Below are positions 1 through 8,678 of a DNA stretch of 64,000 nucleotides, piece after piece. How positions within the stretch are numbered: position 1 is the first letter of the stretch; each line of letters starts with the position of its first letter. The DNA comes from Serratia proteamaculans (GTDB lineage: Bacteria > Pseudomonadota > Gammaproteobacteria > Enterobacterales > Enterobacteriaceae). Made by a program: the position numbers and the translations under genes. The notes under the pieces are model-generated. The model saw nothing but the letters and a program-made list of their open reading frames with translations, was not told the DNA's origin and did no database searches. The DNA lies in NCBI RefSeq assembly GCF_008830365.1, contig NZ_WBKI01000006.1:173959-237958 (forward strand), read 5' to 3'.

Positions 1-33
1 CGACGATAATAAAAACCTGCACAGGTTAACGCT

Positions 34-1533
34 ATGACCACATCCACCGCATTTATCAGCCTGGAAAATATCAGTAAACAATTTCCAGGCGTGCTGGCAC
101 TGGACCAGATCAACCTGACGCTGAATATTGGCGAAGTGCACTGCCTGGCCGGACAAAATGGCTGTGGCAAAAGCACCATAATTAAAATTATTTCCGGCGT
201 TTACCAGCCGGAAAAAGGCGCCAATATTTCACTGGAAGGTAAACTGTTTCATTCCCTGACGCCGCAGCTATCCGGTTATTACGGCATTCAGGTGATTTAT
301 CAGGATCTGTCGTTATTCCCCAATCTGACGGTGGCGGAAAATATCGCCATTCACCGCTACCTGCCCGGCGGCCATTTCTGGGTGCGCAAGCGGGTAATGC
401 GTCAGACGGCACTGGACGCCATGGCGCGCGTCGGCGTGCATATCGATCCCGACAAGAAAGTCGAAAAGCTGTCGATTGCCGACCGCCAACTGGTAGCGAT
501 TTGCCGCGCCATTGCCGCCGAAGCACGGCTGGTGATCATGGATGAACCTACCGCCTCGCTGACGCGTCAGGAGGTCAACGGCCTGCTGCGGGTGGTCAAC
601 GAACTGAAAGCGGCGGGCATCTGCGTGGTGTTTGTCAGCCACCGGCTGGACGAAGTGATGGAAGTCGCTGACCGCATCAGCGTGATGCGCGACGGCAAGC
701 TGGTTGGCACTTACCCGGCAAGTGAGCTGGACAGTCATGAACTGGCGTTCCTGATGACGGGCCAACGCTTTCACTACAGCCAGTTACCCCCACGGGCAGA
801 AGCCGACGGTGCGCCGCGACTCGAAGTGCGCAATCTCACCCGACGTGGGAAATATCAGAATATCAATCTTTCCCTGCACGGCGGCGAGATCGTTTCGATC
901 GTCGGGTTGCTTGGCGCAGGGCGCACCGAGCTGTGCCTCAGCCTGTTCGGCATGACCCGGCCAGACAGCGGTGAAATCAGGATCGACGACCAACCGGTAC
1001 GGCTGCACAATAACCGCGAAGCGGTGCGCCAGGGCATCGGTTATGTGTCGGAGGATCGTCTGACGCAGGGATTGATCATGGAGCAGTCGATCTACGACAA
1101 CACCATCGTCACGGTGTTTGATCAACTACATACCCCGCTCGGGCTACTGGACCATACCAAAGCCGCCGGGTTGGTTAACCGGCTGATCCGCGATCTGAAC
1201 ATCAAGGTGTCCGACAGCGCGCTGCCGGTCAAAACCCTGTCCGGCGGTAACGCCCAGCGTATCGCTATTGCCAAGTGGGTAGCGACGCAGCCGAAGATCC
1301 TGATCCTCGACTCGCCGACCGTTGGGGTCGATATCGCCAACAAAGAGGGGATCTACCAGATCGCCAAAGATCTGGCAGCACTCGGCATGGCGGTGTTGAT
1401 GATCTGCGACGAGATCCCGGAAGCCTATTACAACAGCCATCGGGTGATGGTGATGCGCAAAGGTGAGTTGATCGCCGAGTTTTCGCCGCACCACAGTACC
1501 GAACAACAGATCGCCGAGGTGGTGAATGGATAA
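34..1533 (+). CDS. Sugar ABC transporter ATP-binding protein (RbsA/MglA type, two NBDs)
   Basis: A 499-residue tandem ATPase of the carbohydrate (CUT2) ABC importers, which energises sugar uptake at the inner membrane. The first domain has Walker A near residues 40-47 (GQNGCGKS), a loose signature (LSIADRQL) and Walker B ending in MDEPTASL near 168-175. The second domain has a degenerate P-loop (GLLGAGRTE), a clear LSGGNAQR signature and Walker B written as LILDSPTVGVD, so the usual glutamate is serine. The stop overlaps the next permease start by 8 bases, which indicates one operon with the two permeases, kinase and isomerase. No periplasmic binding protein is visible; it probably lies just left of the window. 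The substrate is unknown; a pentose, pentulose or polyol is inferred from the kinase. Confidence 0.9.
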   Translation: MTTSTAFISLENISKQFPGVLALDQINLTLNIGEVHCLAGQNGCGKSTIIKIISGVYQPEKGANISLEGKLFHSLTPQLSGYYGIQVIYQDLSLFPNLTVAENIAIHRYLPGGHFWVRKRVMRQTALDAMARVGVHIDPDKKVEKLSIADRQLVAICRAIAAEARLVIMDEPTASLTRQEVNGLLRVVNELKAAGICVVFVSHRLDEVMEVADRISVMRDGKLVGTYPASELDSHELAFLMTGQRFHYSQLPPRAEADGAPRLEVRNLTRRGKYQNINLSLHGGEIVSIVGLLGAGRTELCLSLFGMTRPDSGEIRIDDQPVRLHNNREAVRQGIGYVSEDRLTQGLIMEQSIYDNTIVTVFDQLHTPLGLLDHTKAAGLVNRLIRDLNIKVSDSALPVKTLSGGNAQRIAIAKWVATQPKILILDSPTVGVDIANKEGIYQIAKDLAALGMAVLMICDEIPEAYYNSHRVMVMRKGELIAEFSPHHSTEQQIAEVVNG

Positions 1534-2515
1534 GTCATTACTGGCCCGCCTGGCCGGGCGGCATGAGTTTTACCTTGGCCTGTTGGTGTTGCTGCTGGCC
1601 ATCGGCCTGAGCGTCAGCACCAGCGAATTTCTGACGCTGGGCAACCTGACCGATGTGGCCACCAGCTACGCCATTCTCGGCATTCTCGCCTGCGGCCTGT
1701 TCGTGGTGCTGATTGCCGGTGGCATCGACATTTCGTTCCCGGCGATCACCGCTATCGCCCAGTACGTGATGGCCAGCTGGGTGATCCAGCACGGCGGCGG
1801 TTTCCCGCTGGCGTTCGTTCTGGCAATGGGCGTCGGCTTGCTGCTCGGGCTGGTGAACGGTTTTCTGGTCTACTGGCTGAAAGTACCGGCGATCATCATC
1901 ACCATCGCCACGCTAAACCTGTTTTACGGCCTGCTGGTATACGCCACCAACGGCACCTGGCTGTATGGGTTCCCCGACTGGTTTATGGACGGCATCAGTT
2001 GGTTCTCGTTCCAGGGCACTGATGGCTATGACTACGGCCTGACGCTGCCGCTGTTGTGCCTGCTGGCAGTGATTATTGTCACCGGCGTGCTAATGAACTT
2101 CACCCGCCTCGGCCGCCAGATTTTTGCCATGGGCGGTAACCGCGATGCGGCGTCGCGCCTGGGGCTGAACCTGCTGCGGTTGCACTTCTACGTTTACGGT
2201 TACATGGGCATTCTGGCGGGCATTGCCGCGGTGGTACAGGCGCAGATCACTCAGTCGGTGGCCCCCAATTCGCTGCTCGGCTTCGAACTGACGGTACTGG
2301 CGGCGGTGGTACTGGGCGGCACCAGCATGACCGGCGGCCGCGGCTCGCTGACCGGCACGCTGCTGGGTGTGGTGTTGCTGGCCTTCCTGCAGAACGGTCT
2401 GACGCTGCTTAGCGTATCGGCCTATTGGCACCAGGTGTTCAGCGGCGCGATCATTTTGATCAGCATCAGCAGCACCGCCTGGAATGAAAAACGCAAGCTG
2501 GCCAAGGAGCTATGA
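1526..2515 (+). CDS. Sugar ABC transporter permease (RbsC/CUT2 family)
   Basis: A 329-residue, very hydrophobic protein with about eight to ten membrane segments, of the size and character of RbsC/YtfT-type permeases. The family-typical glycine-rich stretch AAVVLGGTSMTGGRGSLTGT near residues 258-277 is clear. It forms half of the transmembrane channel for the sugar importer encoded by this operon. Its start lies inside the end of the ATPase gene and its stop TGA is one base before the next permease start, so the three transporter genes are translationally coupled. The substrate cannot be read from the sequence. Confidence 0.9.
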   Translation: MDKSLLARLAGRHEFYLGLLVLLLAIGLSVSTSEFLTLGNLTDVATSYAILGILACGLFVVLIAGGIDISFPAITAIAQYVMASWVIQHGGGFPLAFVLAMGVGLLLGLVNGFLVYWLKVPAIIITIATLNLFYGLLVYATNGTWLYGFPDWFMDGISWFSFQGTDGYDYGLTLPLLCLLAVIIVTGVLMNFTRLGRQIFAMGGNRDAASRLGLNLLRLHFYVYGYMGILAGIAAVVQAQITQSVAPNSLLGFELTVLAAVVLGGTSMTGGRGSLTGTLLGVVLLAFLQNGLTLLSVSAYWHQVFSGAIILISISSTAWNEKRKLAKEL

Positions 2516-2516
2516 G

Positions 2517-3470
2517 ATGACCCAGTTAACCCGTCTGATCCCAAGCGATCGGATCATCCGCCTGCAAAGCGCGATCATTATCGTCGTGGCGCTGCTGTTC
2601 GCCGGGCTGCTTGGATCGCGCTTCTTCAGCCTCGGCAATTTCCAGTCGATCGCCTCGCAGTTGCCGATCCTCGGCATGTTGGCGCTCGGCATGGGCATTA
2701 CCATGCTGACCGGCGGTATCAATCTGTCGATTATCGCCGGGGCCAACGCCTGTTCGCTGGTGATGGCGGCAATTATCGTCAGCCACCCGGACCAACCGCT
2801 GTTTCTGGTTCTGGCGCTGCTGGCCGGGTTGTTGGTCGCCGTCGCCATTGGCGCGCTTAACGGCGTGCTGGTCGCCTGGGTCGGCGTTTCGCCGATCCTT
2901 GCCTCTCTTGGCACCATGACGCTGATCACCGGCCTGAATATTCTGTTGTCCAACGGCGCGGTGATCTCCGGTTTCCCGGCGGCCATTCAGTATCTCGGCA
3001 ACGGCAGCCTTCTCGGCATTCCGGTGGCGCTGCTGCTGTTCCTGCTGGTTTCGGTGGGCCTGTGGCTGCTGCTGGAACACACCACGCTGGGGCGCAGCCT
3101 GTATCTGGTCGGCTCCAACGAGCAGGCCACCCGTTTCAGTGGGGTGAATACCGCCCGGGTGCAAATCGCAGTGTATATCCTGTCGGCCCTGCTCGGCTGG
3201 GGGGCGGCACTGCTGATGATGGCCAAATTCAACTCGGCCAAGGCTGGCTACGGCGAATCCTATCTGCTGGTGACCATTCTGGCCTCGGTGCTGGGGGGGA
3301 TTAACCCGGATGGCGGATTTGGCCGGGTGCTCGGGCTGGTGCTGGCACTGATTGTGCTGCAAATGCTGGAGAGCGGCCTCAACCTGCTAGGCGTCAGCAG
3401 CTATCTGACCATGGCCCTGTGGGGTGCGGTGCTGATCTTGTTTATCGCATTACAGAATCGAAAAGCCTGA
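2517..3470 (+). CDS. Second sugar ABC transporter permease (RbsC/CUT2 family)
   Basis: A 317-residue polytopic membrane protein, the second permease of the importer. The start chosen is ATG 2517, preceded by AAGGAGC at 2504-2510; a longer frame from 2484 would overlap the previous gene by 32 bases and lacks a comparable ribosome site. The conserved permease segment is ILASVLGGINPDGGFGRVLG near residues 261-280. Two different permeases, rather than a homodimer, also occur in the ytfT-yjfF system at the other end of this window. It lies 13 bases before the kinase start. Confidence 0.88.
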   Translation: MTQLTRLIPSDRIIRLQSAIIIVVALLFAGLLGSRFFSLGNFQSIASQLPILGMLALGMGITMLTGGINLSIIAGANACSLVMAAIIVSHPDQPLFLVLALLAGLLVAVAIGALNGVLVAWVGVSPILASLGTMTLITGLNILLSNGAVISGFPAAIQYLGNGSLLGIPVALLLFLLVSVGLWLLLEHTTLGRSLYLVGSNEQATRFSGVNTARVQIAVYILSALLGWGAALLMMAKFNSAKAGYGESYLLVTILASVLGGINPDGGFGRVLGLVLALIVLQMLESGLNLLGVSSYLTMALWGAVLILFIALQNRKA

Positions 3471-3483
3471 CTGGAGAAAAATA

Positions 3484-5121
3484 ATGGCGAGCTATTTTAT
3501 TGGCGTAGATGTAGGCACCGGGAGTGCGCGCGCAGGGGTATTCGATCTCAACGGCCACATGGTCGGACAGGCCAGCCGAACCATCGATCTGTACCGCCCG
3601 AAGGCCGACTTTGTTGAACAGTCCTCGGACAATATCTGGCAGGCGGTGTGCAACGCGGTGCGTGATGCGGTCAATCAGGCCGACATAAACCCGATCCAGG
3701 TCAAAGGACTGGGCTTTGACGCCACCTGCTCCCTGGTGGTGCTGGACAAAGAGGGTCAGCCGTTGACCGTCAGCCCGTCCGGCCGTACCGAGCAGAACAT
3801 TATCGTGTGGATGGATCACCGGGCCATCACCCAGGCCGAGCGCATAAATGCCACCAAACACCGGGTACTGGATTTCGTTGGCGGCATCATCTCGCCGGAA
3901 ATGCAAACCCCCAAAATGCTGTGGCTGAAGCAGCATATGCCGACCACCTGGGCCAATGCCGGGTATCTGTTTGACCTGCCGGACTTTCTGACCTGGCGCG
4001 CCACTCAGGACGCCACCCGTTCGTTGTGTTCGACGGTGTGCAAATGGACTTATCTCGGCCATGAACAACGCTGGGACAAGAGCTATTTCAAACAGATTGG
4101 GCTGGAAGAGGTGCTGGAACACGATGCCGCCAAGATCGGCAGCGACGTCAAAATGATGGGTGAACCGCTCGGACACGGCCTCACCCAGCGCGCCGCCAGT
4201 GAAATGGGGCTGATTGCCGGTACCGCGGTCAGCGTGTCGATCATCGATGCCCACGCCGGTACCCTCGGCACGCTGGGTGCCACCGGGGTTTCCGGTGAAG
4301 TGGCGGACTTTAATCGCCGCGTCGCGCTGATCGGCGGCACCTCCACCGGACATATGGCGATGTCGCGCACCGCACGCTTTATCCCCGGCGTGTGGGGGCC
4401 GTATTACTCGGCCATTCTACCGGAATACTGGCTGAACGAAGGCGGCCAGTCCGCCACCGGTGCACTGATTGACCACATGATCCAATCGCACCCTTGTTAT
4501 CAGGAGTTGCTGACGCAGGCAAAAACGCAGGGCCTGACCATCTATGAAGTGCTGAACGCCCTGCTACGCCGTATGGCGGGCGAGCCGGAGGACATCGCCT
4601 ACCTGACCAAAGACATTCATATGCTGCCGTATTTCCACGGCAACCGCTCGCCGCGCGCCAATCCGACGCTGACCGGCACCCTGACCGGGTTGAAGCTGTC
4701 ACGCACCCCGGAAGACATGGCGCTGCACTATCTGGCGACTATCCAGGCCATCGCGCTCGGCACCCGCCATATTATCGAAACCATGAACCAAAGCGGTTAC
4801 AGCATCGATACCATCATGGCCAGCGGCGGCGGCACCAAGAACCCGATTTTCGTGCAGGAACATGCCAACGCCACCGGCTGTGCCATGCTGTTGCCGGAAG
4901 AGAGCGAGGCAATGCTGTTGGGCGGCGCGATGATGGGCACCGTGGCGGCCGGAGTGTTCGATACCCTGCCGGAAGCGATGAGCGCCATGAGCCGCATCGG
5001 CAAAACCGTGACGCCGCAGACCAACAAGATCAAACGCTATTACGATCGTAAATATCGTGTGTTCCATGAGTTGTATAACGACCACATGAAATACCGCCAA
5101 CTGATGCAGGAGGAAGCCTGA
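3484..5121 (+). CDS. FGGY-family pentulose kinase (D-ribulokinase-like)
   Basis: A 545-residue sugar kinase of the FGGY family, resembling the pentulose-kinase (YDR109C/FGGY) branch in length and motifs. The N-terminal phosphate loop is GVDVGTGSARAGVFD near residues 7-21. The probable catalytic aspartate is in SIIDAHAGTLG, and the C-terminal ATP site is in IMASGGGTKNPIFVQ. Expected chemistry is ATP-dependent phosphorylation of a ketopentose such as D-ribulose, but the exact sugar is not proven. ATG 3484 is preceded by GGAG with seven-base spacing. The stop overlaps the start of the isomerase gene by one base (TGATG), so imported sugar is probably phosphorylated here and then isomerised by the next product. 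Confidence 0.85.
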   Translation: MASYFIGVDVGTGSARAGVFDLNGHMVGQASRTIDLYRPKADFVEQSSDNIWQAVCNAVRDAVNQADINPIQVKGLGFDATCSLVVLDKEGQPLTVSPSGRTEQNIIVWMDHRAITQAERINATKHRVLDFVGGIISPEMQTPKMLWLKQHMPTTWANAGYLFDLPDFLTWRATQDATRSLCSTVCKWTYLGHEQRWDKSYFKQIGLEEVLEHDAAKIGSDVKMMGEPLGHGLTQRAASEMGLIAGTAVSVSIIDAHAGTLGTLGATGVSGEVADFNRRVALIGGTSTGHMAMSRTARFIPGVWGPYYSAILPEYWLNEGGQSATGALIDHMIQSHPCYQELLTQAKTQGLTIYEVLNALLRRMAGEPEDIAYLTKDIHMLPYFHGNRSPRANPTLTGTLTGLKLSRTPEDMALHYLATIQAIALGTRHIIETMNQSGYSIDTIMASGGGTKNPIFVQEHANATGCAMLLPEESEAMLLGGAMMGTVAAGVFDTLPEAMSAMSRIGKTVTPQTNKIKRYYDRKYRVFHELYNDHMKYRQLMQEEA

Positions 5122-5726
5122 TGCAGCAAGAATGGCAGAGAGCCACACAGGCCTGGTCGGTCTACAGCCAGGAGCTGGCCCAGTTGGGTCAACGCATCGA
5201 CGCACAGACCTGGCAGCGGCTGCTGACCCAGTTGTCGGAGTGTCGGGGCAAGATTGTGGTCACCGGCGTCGGTACCTCCGGCATCGCAGCCCGCAAGATT
5301 GCCCATATGCTGGCCTGCGTGGAGCGGCCGGCTATCTACCTGAACGCCACCGATGCGGCGCACGGCGATCTGGGCTTTCTGCGCGGTGATGACTTGATGA
5401 TTCTGATTTCGCGCGGCGGTAATTCCGACGAGTTGACTCGGCTGCTGCCAACGCTGCAGGCCAAGGGTGTACCCTTGATTGGCGTGACGGAAAATCCGGA
5501 TTCGGCAATCGCCCAAGCGGCAGAGTTGGTGATCCGCACCGGGGTAGAAAATGAGATAGATCCGCTGAATATGCTGGCAACCACCTCTATCGTACTGGTA
5601 CTGGCGATTTTCGACGCGGCCTGCGCCTGTTTGATGGAACGCAGTGGCTACAACAAGGAAACACTGCTGGCGGTACACCCGGGCGGGGATGTCGGCAAGC
5701 GTTTACTGCAGGGACATTTACGTTAG
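5121..5726 (+). CDS. SIS-domain sugar-phosphate isomerase, KdsD/GutQ-like without CBS domains
   Basis: A 201-residue protein made almost wholly of one SIS domain. It resembles arabinose-5-phosphate isomerases (KdsD/GutQ/KpsF): VTGVGTSGIAARKIA near residues 39-53, AHGDLGFL, and the C-terminal VHPGGDVGKRLL are all recognisable. It lacks the CBS pair that normally follows. Several family positions differ: GKSG is GTSG, the usual SNSGET is SRGGNS, and the REACPL region reads NEIDPL. It could interconvert a ketose phosphate made by the upstream kinase with an aldose phosphate, or act as a hexuloisomerase. Its start is translationally coupled to the kinase stop. Function in this operon is an inference. 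Confidence 0.8.
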   Translation: MQQEWQRATQAWSVYSQELAQLGQRIDAQTWQRLLTQLSECRGKIVVTGVGTSGIAARKIAHMLACVERPAIYLNATDAAHGDLGFLRGDDLMILISRGGNSDELTRLLPTLQAKGVPLIGVTENPDSAIAQAAELVIRTGVENEIDPLNMLATTSIVLVLAIFDAACACLMERSGYNKETLLAVHPGGDVGKRLLQGHLR

Positions 5727-5739
5727 CCTGTGTAGTCAG

Positions 5740-5766
5740 GGCTCAGCATTCACATGCCGAGCCCGT
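5740..5766. terminator. Hairpin between convergent genes
   Basis: GGGCTC and GAGCCC arms with an inner GCAT/ATGC pair and a short loop lie in the 48-base gap between the isomerase stop and the convergent nucleotidase stop. There is no long T-run on either side, so termination is inferred from position and the hairpin. Confidence 0.45.
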
Positions 5767-5774
5767 AATCATTA

Positions 5775-7673
5775 TCAAGCCTTGTTAATCGCCTCAATAA
5801 TCACCAACTGGTCACTCAAACGCTTTTTTGCCACCGGATCACTGGCGGCAGTTAACTGCGCCTGCAGCGCAGCCTGTTGCTGCTGACGTGCCTGCGGTTC
5901 GCCGATCAACAGCGCTTTCACGTTGAATGACGCCACGTTGCCGTAACGCCCATCTTCGCTGGTGGGTACGCTGATTTTGCCGTCGTTCAGCAGTTTTTCG
6001 ACGATCTTGCGTTCGCGGTCATAACCTTCCAGCCCGACCAACTGCCAGCGCTGCACCGCCTGCCCCTGATACTGGCCTTTTTTCACCTCGGTCAGATAAC
6101 GAATGGTCAGATTGCGGATGGTACCGGCCTCTTCACCGTATTCCACCTTGCTGTCAGACAGCACCGGGAACTGCATGCCTTCCAGCGCGCCGCCTTTTTG
6201 CGTCAGGTGCCCCATGCGGTAGCTGTTCATTCCCAGACGGATCGGCGTGCTGTCCGTCACCGGCGTGCCGTCGGCCATCCGCAGGTCACGGATGCGCTGC
6301 CCGGCCGGTTGGCGCAGGTCGATTTTGTAGGTCACGCCATCGAAGAAATCATTGGTGGAATATTTGGACGCGCGACGCTGCGGGTTAAAACTGTAGGTCA
6401 CGTCACCGTCATGCAACTGATTGAAGTAGCCCGCCGACCATTCCATGTACTTCTTCAACTCTTTGCCGCTGAGCTGATAAACGGTGATCTCGCCGCCGGC
6501 ATATTGGTAGTTGAAGGCGATGTCCTTGGCAGTGATGGTACCGACGTTCAGTTTCGGCCGGTCGTTATCAATCTGCAGCGCGATAACCTGCGCCTTTGGT
6601 GCATAGTAATGCCCGGCTTCCTGATACAGCTTGCTGATGCCGGTATCCTGCACGTGCACCTGCGGAATGCCCTTCACCGCATCTGGCGGCACCAGGTCCT
6701 GACCGCTGAGCTGGGCAATCGGCCGATTGGCGTTGGCCCGCAAAATCTTGTGGTACGGCTGATAAATCTCCTCCAGCTTTTTATCAGACGTGATGCCTTT
6801 GATCGGGTAGGTATAGCTGTCTTTGTTGATCAGCACGTACTTGCCATTGTGCTGCTCAAACTGCAAATCGATGCGTGACAGCGCGCGGCCATATTTGTCC
6901 GGTTCGGTGACGATCACCCCGTTAATCACTTCTTTATCGACTTTTACATGCATATGCCCGGCGACGATCGCCGCCAATTCCGGGTTAGCCCGGGCAATAT
7001 CACCCACGCCGGTACCCGGCCGCTGGTTCTCGTTGTCGATCCCCATGTGTGCCACCAGCACGATAGCGTCCACTTTCCCCTGGATCTGCTGGATCACCTG
7101 CTTCACTGCCTGGACTGGGTCGGTAAAGTTCAACCCTTTCACCCGGTCGGTGCCTTTGGCGAATTCGGCAGTCATCGGCGTATCCATGCCGATAATGCCG
7201 ATTTTTACCCCCTGGCGTTCGATGATTTTATACGCCGGCAGGTAGGGCTTGCCGCTGTCCCACAGAATATTACCGGCCAGTGCCGTGCCCTTGAACTGGT
7301 TCAGTGAAGTGGAAAGCGGTTTGAGGCCGAAGTCGAATTCGTGATTGCCCATCACCCAGACGTCATAGTCCAGCGCATTAAAGCCGAGGATCATCGGGCT
7401 GGTTTTGTCGTTCTTAAAGGTCTCGACAAAGTTGCCCTGAATGGTGTCACCGGCATCGACCAGGATCACGTTCGGCTGTTGGGCGCGCACCTGATGCACC
7501 TGGGTGGCAATTTGGCTCAGGCTGCCGGCCAGATTTGCGGTATCGGTGGAGTAATCCCAGGGCACAAAAGTGCCGTGCAGATCAGAGGTGCCAAGAATGG
7601 TGATATTGACAGGTTCAGAGGCCATCGCAGAGGTACCCAGGCAAAGCAAAACAGCAAGAAGTGTCTTCTTCAT
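5775..7673 (-). CDS. Periplasmic metallophosphatase / 5'-nucleotidase (UshA/CpdB superfamily)
   Basis: A 632-residue secreted nucleotidase-type enzyme. A signal peptide (basic MKK start, hydrophobic core, cleavage after AMA) leads into TSDLHG, the first metal motif. DAGDTIQGN, MGNHEFDFG, VLVAHMGID and VAGHMHVKVD complete the dinuclear metallophosphatase site in the N-terminal half; the C-terminal half is the 5'-nucleotidase substrate-binding domain. It would hydrolyse nucleotides or cyclic nucleotides in the periplasm to salvage nucleosides and phosphate. The ATG before AAGAAG at 7673 fits a signal peptide better than an ATG two codons upstream; neither has a good Shine-Dalgarno sequence. Between UshA and CpdB activity the motifs do not decide. 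Confidence 0.85.
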   Translation of the reverse strand: MKKTLLAVLLCLGTSAMASEPVNITILGTSDLHGTFVPWDYSTDTANLAGSLSQIATQVHQVRAQQPNVILVDAGDTIQGNFVETFKNDKTSPMILGFNALDYDVWVMGNHEFDFGLKPLSTSLNQFKGTALAGNILWDSGKPYLPAYKIIERQGVKIGIIGMDTPMTAEFAKGTDRVKGLNFTDPVQAVKQVIQQIQGKVDAIVLVAHMGIDNENQRPGTGVGDIARANPELAAIVAGHMHVKVDKEVINGVIVTEPDKYGRALSRIDLQFEQHNGKYVLINKDSYTYPIKGITSDKKLEEIYQPYHKILRANANRPIAQLSGQDLVPPDAVKGIPQVHVQDTGISKLYQEAGHYYAPKAQVIALQIDNDRPKLNVGTITAKDIAFNYQYAGGEITVYQLSGKELKKYMEWSAGYFNQLHDGDVTYSFNPQRRASKYSTNDFFDGVTYKIDLRQPAGQRIRDLRMADGTPVTDSTPIRLGMNSYRMGHLTQKGGALEGMQFPVLSDSKVEYGEEAGTIRNLTIRYLTEVKKGQYQGQAVQRWQLVGLEGYDRERKIVEKLLNDGKISVPTSEDGRYGNVASFNVKALLIGEPQARQQQQAALQAQLTAASDPVAKKRLSDQLVIIEAINKA

Positions 7674-7751
7674 TATCATCTAATTATAGGAGTGGAAATG
7701 AACAGGAATCATGCGATCTGGAACACAAGCTTGCCAGTATCTTTGCAAGGT

Positions 7752-7790
7752 AAAAAATAAAATTGGGAGGTAGATCAATGAATGCCTCCC
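7752..7790 (-). terminator. Probable terminator downstream of rsmJ
   Basis: Read on the minus strand, GGGAGG and CCTCCC arms (plus 7785-7790 and 7765-7770) are followed by a T-rich run over plus 7752-7764. It lies beyond the ERIC element that follows rsmJ, so the prlC-rsmJ transcript probably carries the ERIC sequence in its 3' end. Confidence 0.5.
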
Positions 7791-7802
7791 TATTTAGCCA
7801 TC

Positions 7803-7925
7803 TATACCCTAAATAATTGGCGTTGTATCAAGGCGGCAAGTGTGTAAATCCCCAGGAGCTTACTCAAGTAAGTGCCTGGGATGCGCAAATGCAGCCAACA
7901 CAGATACAGCGTCAAGTATGACGGG
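7803..7925 (-). repeat. ERIC palindromic element overlapping the 3' end of rsmJ
   Basis: An approximately 123-base element with the typical ERIC core ATCCCCAGGAGCTTACTCAA / GTAAGTGCCTGGGAT and the terminal GTCAAGTATGACGGGGAT. It fills most of the gap between the nucleotidase and rsmJ. The rsmJ stop codon and last few codons lie inside its end. Confidence 0.85.
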
Positions 7926-8670
7926 GATAGGGCATGTATATATCGAAACGGTGACTTTTCGTCGTCGACGCCGCATGCGCCTGTACGTTAGCCAATGGCG
8001 GGGCGTAATCCGGGCGTTTCACCACCACGCGCTTGGTCGCCAGGCGGCGTGCCGGTTCCAGCAGGCCATCGGCGTCATCGTCGCTGCCCACCAGCGACTG
8101 GAACACCCGCATCTCTTTCTTCACCAGCGCACTTTTCTGCTTATGCGGATACATGGGATCGAGATACACCACCTCCGGCCGTGGATCAATATCACCCAGT
8201 GCCGTCAGGCTGGAGGCGTGCAACAGCGTCATACGCTCCCGCAGCCATGGGCCGATCTCCGCATCCTGATAGCCGCGCTGCAGGCCGTCATCCAGCAATG
8301 CCGCGACCACCGGATTACGTTCCAGCATCCGCACCCGACAGCCCAGAGACGCCAGCACAAAGGCATCGCGCCCCAGACCGGCAGTGGCGTCCACCACATC
8401 AGGCCGGTAACTGCCCTTGATGCCGACCGCCTTCGCCACCGCTTCACCGCGCCCGCCGCCGAAGCGACGCCGATGTGCCATGGTGCCGGAGACAAAATCG
8501 ACATAGATCGCCCCCAATTTGGGTTCGTCACGCTTGCGTAGCTCCAGCCTTTCGGGCGTCAACACCAGCGCCATCAGCGCGTCGTCGTCCGAAGTTAACT
8601 GCCAGCGTTCCGCCAGAATAGACAAGGCGCCGGGATCGGCGCCTTCTTCACACAATAAACACACGCTCAC
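7912..8670 (-). CDS. rsmJ: 16S rRNA (guanine-1516-N2) methyltransferase RsmJ
   Basis: A 252-residue SAM-dependent methyltransferase that methylates G1516 of 16S rRNA. It matches E. coli RsmJ (YhiQ) along its length: [17 protein letters not shown], the SAM motif [16 protein letters not shown] and the catalytic YLDPMYPHK are plain. The start is GTG 8670, aligned with the E. coli start, with AAGGA upstream at long spacing; it begins 8 bases after the prlC stop, so the two form an operon. The C-terminus is unusual: the final seven residues (MPYPRHT) and stop come from the end of an ERIC element and differ from the E. coli ending as I recall it. Confidence 0.95.
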   Translation of the reverse strand: MSVCLLCEEGADPGALSILAERWQLTSDDDALMALVLTPERLELRKRDEPKLGAIYVDFVSGTMAHRRRFGGGRGEAVAKAVGIKGSYRPDVVDATAGLGRDAFVLASLGCRVRMLERNPVVAALLDDGLQRGYQDAEIGPWLRERMTLLHASSLTALGDIDPRPEVVYLDPMYPHKQKSALVKKEMRVFQSLVGSDDDADGLLEPARRLATKRVVVKRPDYAPPLANVQAHAASTTKSHRFDIYMPYPRHT

Positions 8671-8678
8671 CGGTGGGG

